DNA of 10,283 nt from Candidatus Glassbacteria bacterium RIFCSPLOWO2_12_FULL_58_11 (GTDB lineage Bacteria > Gemmatimonadota > Glassbacteria > GWA2-58-10), in the NCBI GenBank assembly GCA_001780825.1, contig MFIX01000025.1:4065-14347 (forward strand), read 5' to 3'. Both the position numbers and the translations under genes were made by a program. Below the pieces are notes generated by a model. That model was given only the letters and a program-made list of their open reading frames with translations, had not been told where the DNA came from and did not search any database. Below, piece by piece: positions 1 through 4,803 of the stretch. Each line of letters starts with the position of its first letter. Positions within the stretch are counted from its first letter, which is position 1.

Positions 1-2
1 TG

Positions 3-119
3 TTCGAGATCGTTCCCGGACCGCCGGCTGATTGGGAAAAGCTGGGATTAAGCGGCAGCAGGAGAAAAATTCCCACGAGATATAGATTGCTGCGGCCTTG
101 CCGGAGCGCCTGGAACTGA
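3..119 (+). CDS. Possible 3' tail of a truncated CDS
   Basis: Frame 3 is open from the left edge to a TGA at 117-119. It reads FEIVPGPPADWEKLGLSGS and then an Arg-rich stretch. The first half uses GC-rich third positions like the neighbouring genes and looks protein-like; the Arg-rich end does not. Frame 1 also stays open from the edge, to a TAA at 49-51, so the choice of frame is unsure. No domain can be recognised from so few residues. It may equally be non-coding leader of the next gene. Confidence 0.2.
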   Translation, partial: FEIVPGPPADWEKLGLSGSRRKIPTRYRLLRPCRSAWN

Positions 120-124
120 ATAAT
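98..124 (+). promoter_or_regulatory. Weak candidate promoter for the PL11-like gene
   Basis: TTGCCG (98-103) and AATAAT (119-124) resemble -35 and -10 boxes, but the spacer is only 15 bases. It lies about 55 bases before the ATG at 179. This is inferred from consensus similarity alone. Confidence 0.2.
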
Positions 125-178
125 TTAGCCGGAGAAGATAACATTTTTCAGGTGAAACTTCTTTGGAGGAGACTTCCG

Positions 179-1873
179 ATGTTCAGAATGATCAATCTGA
201 TTCTCCTGTTAGTACTCGGTCTTTCGGTCTGCCCGGTCCGGGCTGACGAGAACCTGGACCGCGGCCTGGTCGCCCTGGCCCGCGACCGCGGCCAGGTGTT
301 TCTGAGCTGGCGCCTGCTGCGCTCCGACCCGGAGGACATCGCTTTCAACATCTACCGCGTGGAAGTGCTGACCGGCAAAACCGAGAAAGTCAACGCCGAG
401 CCGCTGGCCAAATCCACCTGCTACCTCGATGACAAGGCCGACCCGGGCGCCTCTTACCGTTACTGGGTCCGCCCCCTGGTCCAGGGCCGGGAGCTCGAAC
501 CCTCGAAGCCCTTTTTCGTGCGGGCTTTCCCGTTCAGCATCCCCTATGTGCAAATATTGCTCAAGGGCAACTACACAGCCCACAATGTGGCTGTGGCTGA
601 CCTGGATTCCGATGGCGCCTACGACTATATCATCAAACAGCCGGATTTCAACACCGATCCCTGGCGCGAGCCGGGCTACTGGGAGCGCAGCCGGGACACC
701 TACAAGATCGAGGCCTATACCTCGCAGGGCAAATTCCTCTGGCGCTACGATATGGGCTGGGCGATCGAGATGGGCACCTGGTATGCTCCGTACATCGTGT
801 ACGATATAGACGGCGACGGGCGGGCGGAGCTCTATGCCAAGGCCGGCGAGGGCGATCCGCGGGAGATCGACGGCGAGGTGGTTTCCGGGCCGGAGTATCT
901 GGTTAAGATCGACGGGCTGCGGGGTGAGCTCAGCGGAAAAATCCCCTGGTTCAGCCGGGAGGGCTTCGACGCTGAAATGAGCCATGTCACCCGCAACTTC
1001 CTGACCGTGGCCTACCTGGACGGCAAAAAGCCCTCGCTGATCATGCAGCGCGGGACTTACCGGATAATCAAGACCGGCGCGTTCGATGCCGGCCTGGAGA
1101 AACTCTGGTACTGGGAGGCCTCTGGGCCGGATGAAAAATACCAGGGCCAGGGCCAGCACGGCCTGATGTCAGCTGATATTGACGGGGACGGCCGGGACGA
1201 GCTGGTGATCGGCTCAGCGGCGCTGGACGACAACGGCAGGGCGCTGTGGACCACCGGCCTCGGCCATCCGGATGTCGGCTATGTCGCCGACATAGACCCG
1301 GACCGGCCGGGTCTGGAGATCTTCTACGGCCTCGAGACCGCCCACCAGAGCGGCGGGGTCTGCCTGGCCGAGGCGAAGACCGGGAAAATCATCTGGAGCT
1401 ACGACGGCCCCACAAAGCACGTGCACGAGCAGGGCATGGTAGGCGATATCGACTCGGCGCACCCGGGCCTGGAGTGCTATGCGGGCGAGAGCGACGGCAG
1501 CCAATACTGGCTTTACTCGGCCAAAGGCGAGCGCCTCTCCGACAAGAGTTTCGGCGACCTCGCCCCACGGGCCATCTGGTGGGATGGCGACCCGCAGAAG
1601 GAAATCGAGTGCCGGGGGCGGATATTCAATTACGGCGCGGATACGCTGACTGTAGTCGAGGGCACGGTGATCGGCATGGCGGACTGCCTGGGCGACTGGC
1701 GCGAGGAGATTATCACCAGCCTGCCGGGCGAGATCCGGATTTACTCGACCAGCATCCCGACCGAAACGCGCCGGGTCTGCCTCATGCAGGACCGTCAGTA
1801 CCGCCTGGGCGTGGCCGCCGCCTCGATGGGCTATTTCTATCCGCCGCAACTAGGCGGGAACACCATTCCCTGA
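179..1873 (+). CDS. Secreted PL11-family rhamnogalacturonan lyase-like protein with altered active site
   Basis: PL11 enzymes such as Bacillus YesW and YesX cleave the rhamnogalacturonan-I backbone of pectin by beta-elimination, using an eight-bladed propeller with many Ca2+ sites. The ATG at 179 is chosen because GGAGGA (165-170) sits 8 bases upstream and a signal peptide follows at once (residues 1-22, cleavage near VRA|DE); an upstream in-frame TTG at 98 has neither. The mature start ENLDRGLVAL and the FLSWRLL segment are typical of PL11, with a beta-sandwich to about residue 120. Calcium-type loops lie at 141-146, 209-214, 333-338, 371-378 and 423-430. SGPEYL, SLIM.RG, GQGQH, IWWDGD and LGDWREE are family landmarks. 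The length of 564 aa is slightly below YesW. Oddly, the YesW Arg in GRGMAADID aligns with Gln418 and the Lys of NGTK with Val497, so activity as a lyase is uncertain. Family assignment is firm; function is not. Confidence 0.85.
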   Translation: MFRMINLILLLVLGLSVCPVRADENLDRGLVALARDRGQVFLSWRLLRSDPEDIAFNIYRVEVLTGKTEKVNAEPLAKSTCYLDDKADPGASYRYWVRPLVQGRELEPSKPFFVRAFPFSIPYVQILLKGNYTAHNVAVADLDSDGAYDYIIKQPDFNTDPWREPGYWERSRDTYKIEAYTSQGKFLWRYDMGWAIEMGTWYAPYIVYDIDGDGRAELYAKAGEGDPREIDGEVVSGPEYLVKIDGLRGELSGKIPWFSREGFDAEMSHVTRNFLTVAYLDGKKPSLIMQRGTYRIIKTGAFDAGLEKLWYWEASGPDEKYQGQGQHGLMSADIDGDGRDELVIGSAALDDNGRALWTTGLGHPDVGYVADIDPDRPGLEIFYGLETAHQSGGVCLAEAKTGKIIWSYDGPTKHVHEQGMVGDIDSAHPGLECYAGESDGSQYWLYSAKGERLSDKSFGDLAPRAIWWDGDPQKEIECRGRIFNYGADTLTVVEGTVIGMADCLGDWREEIITSLPGEIRIYSTSIPTETRRVCLMQDRQYRLGVAAASMGYFYPPQLGGNTIP

Positions 1874-1897
1874 AGGGATGAGATGAAAGCATAAAAC

Positions 1898-1925
1898 AAA
1901 AGGCCGCCCTCGAGGGCGGCCTTTT
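1898..1925 (+). terminator. Intrinsic terminator after the PL11-like gene
   Basis: A perfect 12-bp stem, AAAAGGCCGCCC (1898-1909) and GGGCGGCCTTTT (1914-1921 plus TTTT to 1925), closes a TCGA loop. The GC core is followed by T residues on the + strand. The flanking A-run gives it some terminator character on the - strand too. It starts 24 bases after the stop codon. Confidence 0.8.
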
Positions 1926-1963
1926 GAACTTGGATCATTCACAGAACAATGTATTTGATGTTT

Positions 1964-2046
1964 TTGTAGGGGCGCACCCGCGTGTGCGCCCGCCTAACTG
2001 CGCAGAATTCCAGACCACGGGCGGACACATAGGTCCGCCCCTACAA
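1964..2046. repeat. Composite two-hairpin interspersed palindromic element
   Basis: The ends are an 11-bp perfect inverted repeat, TTGTAGGGGCG (1964-1974) and CGCCCCTACAA (2036-2046). Inside are two hairpins with 8-bp stems and 6-base loops: GGGCGCAC/GTGCGCCC (1970-1991) and GGGCGGAC/GTCCGCCC (2019-2040), separated by 27 bases. The second hairpin is an inverted, diverged copy of the first, with a C:G to G:C exchange kept paired. The architecture resembles REP/BIME-type intergenic repeats. A relative is at 4642-4663. Confidence 0.75.
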
Positions 2047-2114
2047 GAATCTGGTCTAATTTGCGAATAATGCGGGTTAATTTGATGTCTTTTACAGCTC
2101 CTCCCAACCAAGAG

Positions 2115-2122
2115 AAAGGAGG
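2115..2122 (+). promoter_or_regulatory. Strong ribosome binding site
   Basis: AAAGGAGG lies 6 bases before the ATG at 2129 and fixes that start. Confidence 0.8.
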
Positions 2123-2128
2123 CAGGTC

Positions 2129-2989
2129 ATGGACCAGAAGATCATCGACCTGTACGATAGATATACCCACGGGCTGCTGGGCCGCCGGGATTTCCTGAGC
2201 CGGCTGGCTGGCCTGGCGGGCGGCACCGCCGCGGCCAGCGCCCTGCTGCCCCTGCTGCAGAACGACTATGCCCGGGCGGAAATTGTCCGGCCGGATGATC
2301 CGCGCCTGAACGCGGAAATCGTAAAATATCCCGGCGCTACCGGGGAGGTCCGCGCCTGTCTGGCCGCACCGAAAGGTGAGGCAAAACTGCCGGGCGTGGT
2401 GGTGATCCACGAGAACCGGGGTCTCAACCCGCATATCGAGGATGTGGCCCGTCGCGCCGCGCTGGACGGCTTTCTGGCCCTGGCCCCGGATGCCCTGTCG
2501 CAGTTTGGAGGCACTCCCCAGGATGAGGATAAGGCCCGGGAGCTGATCGGAAAGCTGGACAGCCAGGCGACACTGAATAATTTCCTGGCGGCGGTCACTT
2601 ATCTGAAAAACCATCCCCGCTGCACTGGCAAGGTCGGCGCTGTCGGTTTCTGCTGGGGCGGCGGCATGGCCAACCAGTTGGCGGTCAATTCCACGGACCT
2701 GCGGGCCGCGGTCGCTTTCTACGGCCGTCAGCCCGAGCCCCAGGATGTCCCCCGGATCAAGGCCGCCCTGCTGCTGCATTATGCGGGCCTGGACGAGCGG
2801 ATCAACAGCGGCATACCGGCCTTCGAGGAGGCCCTGAAAAAAGCCGGGGTGGCTTACAAAATCTATATGTACGAGGGGGCCAATCACGCCTTCCACAACG
2901 ATACCAACGCCGCCCGATACGACAAGGCGGCCGGGCAGCTCGCCTGGCAACGCACGGTGGAGTTTTTAAAGGAGAAACTGAAAAGCTGA
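2129..2989 (+). CDS. Dienelactone hydrolase family protein with Tat-type leader
   Basis: A 286-residue alpha/beta-hydrolase of the dienelactone hydrolase family (COG0412 type, YghX-like). Family members hydrolyse lactones or other esters with a Cys nucleophile; the substrate here cannot be told. The nucleophile is Cys175 in GFCWGG, the acid Asp222 in GLDERI, and His253 in ANHAFHN. Glu95 in IHENRG matches the Glu that interacts with the Cys in classical enzymes, so the machinery is intact. The N-terminus has a twin-arginine motif, GRRDFLSRL (about 18-26), a weakly hydrophobic Ala/Gly/Leu stretch to about 43, and a possible ARA|EI cleavage site near 50. This argues for folded export, although YghX-type proteins often carry this leader and location should be tested. 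It stands alone, bounded by repeats on both sides, and need not belong to the polysaccharide set. Codon use matches its neighbours. Confidence 0.88.
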   Translation: MDQKIIDLYDRYTHGLLGRRDFLSRLAGLAGGTAAASALLPLLQNDYARAEIVRPDDPRLNAEIVKYPGATGEVRACLAAPKGEAKLPGVVVIHENRGLNPHIEDVARRAALDGFLALAPDALSQFGGTPQDEDKARELIGKLDSQATLNNFLAAVTYLKNHPRCTGKVGAVGFCWGGGMANQLAVNSTDLRAAVAFYGRQPEPQDVPRIKAALLLHYAGLDERINSGIPAFEEALKKAGVAYKIYMYEGANHAFHNDTNAARYDKAAGQLAWQRTVEFLKEKLKS

Positions 2990-3001
2990 ACAGCGCTTCT
3001 T

Positions 3002-3016
3002 CACTGGCCACCAGTG
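3002..3016. other. Small hairpin
   Basis: CACTGG (3002-3007) and CCAGTG (3011-3016) form a 6-bp stem around CCA, just after the stop at 2989. There is no T-tract. It may support the larger hairpin that follows. Confidence 0.35.
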
Positions 3017-3025
3017 CACAGCGAT

Positions 3026-3070
3026 AAAAACCGCCTCCCCCTTTGACAAAGGGGGACTGAGGGGGATTTT
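3026..3070. terminator. Palindromic repeat, likely bidirectional terminator
   Basis: A perfect 10-bp stem, TCCCCCTTTG (3036-3045) and CAAAGGGGGA (3047-3056), lies inside a longer imperfect pairing between AAAAACC on the left and GGGGGATTTTT on the right. T-runs follow the stem in both directions (TTTTTATT on +, TTTTTAT on -). It sits between two convergent genes, 36 bases after one stop and 16 bases after the other. CCCCCTTTG-type palindromes recur in many environmental bacterial genomes, so it is probably also an interspersed repeat. Confidence 0.65.
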
Positions 3071-3086
3071 TATTCAGTCGCCCCGC

Positions 3087-4382
3087 TCAGCGTTTCGGCA
3101 GGTAGAGGTCGGCCCAGGCCAGGTACTGCTTCCAGTCGTAGGGCGTGACCGCATGCCCCCCGGAGCGGATATGGTAGCCCAGCCTGCCGTTCAGCGGCTG
3201 GTCCACCGCCGGCATCTCCTCTCCAGCCAGGCCTTCCGCTCCGAGCAGACGGTAGACCGGCTCCGCGCCCTTCAAAGACAGGTACTCGCCCCGCGGGTCA
3301 GCCCAGCGGTCCTCCTCCGCGCTGGCCACATAAACCGGCCGCGGCGCAATCAGCGCCAGCAGCATGTGCTGGTCCACCGGCAGCCGCTCCTCGTGCTCGT
3401 TGTATTGCCTGAAATTCGCGCAAAACCAATGCGGGAATGAAGTATTGATCGCCCCGACAGTCTCGCCGAAGCAGCGCATCGAGAGCGTCGCCCCACCGCA
3501 GCCGGAGTTGTTCGAGACCACCATGGCGAAGCGCTCATCCTGGGCGCCGGCCCACAGCGCGGTCTTGCCCAGCCGCGAGTGGCCCATAACGATTACCCGG
3601 CGCGCATCGATTTGACTGTCGGTCTCGAGATAGTCCAGGATGCGGCTCAGGCCCCAGGCCCAGGCACCGATACTGCCCCATTCATCCGCCGCGGGCTTGA
3701 TCTGCCCGGCCTTGTAAAACAGCGGATGCACGCCGTTCCGGAAGCCGTCATCAAAATCCGGATCGATATCGCCGTAGTAGGCGGTCGCGAGGGCATAGCC
3801 GCGCCCCAATATTGCCGGGATATCCCAGCGCGAGGAAGCGCTGCCGCGAGAAGCCTCGGTGGCCTGATTGTTGACGATACCGTTCTTTTCATTCGGCCGC
3901 ATCCAGTTCGTGTTGAGGATAATTCCCGGATCGCTGCAGATCGAGTGGTTGCCGCCGAAATTCAGGCCCAGGAAAGCCGGGACCGGCCCGCTCCGGCCGC
4001 TCGGCAGATAGAGCAGCAGGCCGATAGTGATTTCTTTTCCTCCCTGCTGCAGAGTCAACTCGACCTGTTTCCGGATGGCGGTCCCCTCCAGGGCCAGGCT
4101 GCTGTCCAGGCTGGCATAAGTCGCTTTCCCGGGCTTTCCGGGAGATTTCCCGTAAACCTGCTCTTGAAAAAGCCCCATAATCTCCGGCCGCCGCTTCTCG
4201 AACCATTGCGTTGAACCGCTTACCCGTGTCCCATCCAGGCAGAGGAGCGGGTTGGGCAGCGTGTAAGCGGGAACCTTGGATTCATCGAAATTCGGCGTAA
4301 ATTCCTGGCCGCGCAGCAGCAGAGTGGAAAGGCCCAGGCAGAGGGCCGGGATCAAGGAAATAACGGACAGGGTACGGCTCAT
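3087..4382 (-). CDS. Secreted CE15 glucuronoyl esterase
   Basis: CE15 enzymes cut the ester between (4-O-methyl)glucuronic acid of xylan and lignin alcohols. The start at 4382 is preferred because TGGAGGT lies 7 bases upstream on this strand and a signal peptide begins there (residues 1 to about 26); the next upstream ATG at 4424 would add 14 residues that overlap this site. The protein is 431 aa. The nucleophile is Ser269 in GHSRLGK, the usual CE15 motif; His410 is in SGGHAVTPYDW. NFGGNHS (141-147), YYGDIDPDF (202-210), FPHWFCANF (316-324) and LIAPRPVYV (344-352) are typical of bacterial members. The canonical acid position after the nucleophile strand (SNNSGCGG, residue 292) is Asn, so Asp358 in EEDRWADP is the probable acid, as recalled for some bacterial CE15 enzymes. 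It is transcribed divergently from the tandem esterase at 4804. Confidence 0.88.
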   Translation of the reverse strand: MSRTLSVISLIPALCLGLSTLLLRGQEFTPNFDESKVPAYTLPNPLLCLDGTRVSGSTQWFEKRRPEIMGLFQEQVYGKSPGKPGKATYASLDSSLALEGTAIRKQVELTLQQGGKEITIGLLLYLPSGRSGPVPAFLGLNFGGNHSICSDPGIILNTNWMRPNEKNGIVNNQATEASRGSASSRWDIPAILGRGYALATAYYGDIDPDFDDGFRNGVHPLFYKAGQIKPAADEWGSIGAWAWGLSRILDYLETDSQIDARRVIVMGHSRLGKTALWAGAQDERFAMVVSNNSGCGGATLSMRCFGETVGAINTSFPHWFCANFRQYNEHEERLPVDQHMLLALIAPRPVYVASAEEDRWADPRGEYLSLKGAEPVYRLLGAEGLAGEEMPAVDQPLNGRLGYHIRSGGHAVTPYDWKQYLAWADLYLPKR

Positions 4383-4439
4383 TTTCAGACCTCCAGTTGG
4401 ATGCCGGACAGAAAAAGTTGCCATTTACGAGATTGTCGA

Positions 4440-4468
4440 ACTGTACTGCCGAAAATAAAATAATTCAA
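4440..4468 (-). promoter_or_regulatory. Candidate sigma-70 promoter for the CE15 gene
   Basis: Reading the - strand, TTGAAT (4463-4468) and TACAGT (4440-4445) are 17 bases apart, each 4/6 to consensus. The leader to the ATG at 4382 would be about 50 bases. Confidence 0.35.
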
Positions 4469-4641
4469 GAGAGATGCTCCCGCGGCATTCATCCTCTATT
4501 TGAAAAAGAGCGGGAAAGCTGCGCCGCAGAAAGAAGATTTTTTTCGGTCCAGGCCCTCTAAGCCTTGAAAAAGCGAAGGCGGAGGATTAATCTTGCGGGT
4601 AAGAAATTTAGGATGCTTATTTCAAGCGCTGAAGTGTGCCC

Positions 4642-4663
4642 GGGCGGATACATAAGTCCGCAC
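4642..4663. repeat. Diverged copy of the GGGCGGAC hairpin repeat
   Basis: GCGGAT / ACATAA / GTCCGC (4644-4661) has the same 6-base-loop design and nearly the same loop as the hairpin at 2019-2040 (loop ACATAG). The outer pairs have decayed (GG against AC). It lies in the same orientation as that copy and 43 bases before the palindrome at 4707. Confidence 0.6.
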
Positions 4664-4706
4664 TCACCTGCCGGTCAAATCGCCGGGTACAGCCATTGTC
4701 GTTGCC

Positions 4707-4735
4707 GTAGGGGAGGGTTTAAAACCCTCCCCTAC
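4707..4735. repeat. Perfect 14-bp-arm palindrome, GTAGGGG family
   Basis: GTAGGGGAGGGTTT (4707-4720) and its exact complement (4722-4735) flank a single A. The copy at 9293-9318 has the same layout with A:T replaced by C:G in the stem. Probably an interspersed intergenic repeat; on RNA it would be a strong hairpin upstream of the gene at 4804. Confidence 0.75.
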
Positions 4736-4755
4736 AGGTGGGGTTCCCCTCGCCG

Positions 4756-4770
4756 GGTAATAGTATTACC
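4756..4770. promoter_or_regulatory. Candidate operator palindrome before the tandem esterase
   Basis: GGTAATA (4756-4762), a central G, and TATTACC (4764-4770) form a perfect odd palindrome, 33 bases before the ATG and 18 before the ribosome site. It is unlike the GC-rich repeats nearby and fits a dimeric repressor site. No regulator gene is in the window. Confidence 0.4.
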
Positions 4771-4803
4771 ATACGCTTTTAATCCCACGGGAGGCTGGTC
4801 GAG

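Larger units (their letters stand above)
4383..4803. other. Divergent intergenic region without a gene
   Basis: These 421 bases separate the CE15 gene (-) and the tandem esterase (+). They hold the CE15 ribosome site and candidate promoter at the left, an AT-richer middle (about 4440-4640) with no convincing ORF, and a repeat cluster at 4642-4735. A palindrome at 4756-4770 follows, then the ribosome site of the right-hand gene (GGGAGG, 4789-4794). No RNA gene or riboswitch was recognised. A short open frame from 4565 crosses the repeats and has no ribosome site. Confidence 0.6.

Noticed and set aside
98..178. N-terminal extension of the PL11-like protein from a TTG codon
   Set aside because: It has no ribosome site and would place charged residues before the signal peptide; the ATG at 179 has both signals.
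209..1159. Long open frame on the - strand inside the PL11-like gene
   Set aside because: It is a shadow of the GC-rich coding strand. The + strand frame has clear family motifs and a ribosome site.
1964..2046. CRISPR array or transposon ends
   Set aside because: There are no regularly spaced direct repeats with unique spacers, no transposase and no target-site duplication; the structure is two inverted hairpins.
1994..2950. 318-codon - strand open frame over the dienelactone hydrolase gene
   Set aside because: It runs antisense to a gene with an intact catalytic set, includes repeat sequence, and shows no recognisable motif.
3579..4214. 211-codon + strand open frame inside the CE15 gene
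   Set aside because: Antisense to a well-supported CE15 gene with all landmarks.
4478..4515. TCCCGC ... GCGGGA long-loop hairpin
   Set aside because: The loop is large and asymmetric and no T-run follows; likely chance.
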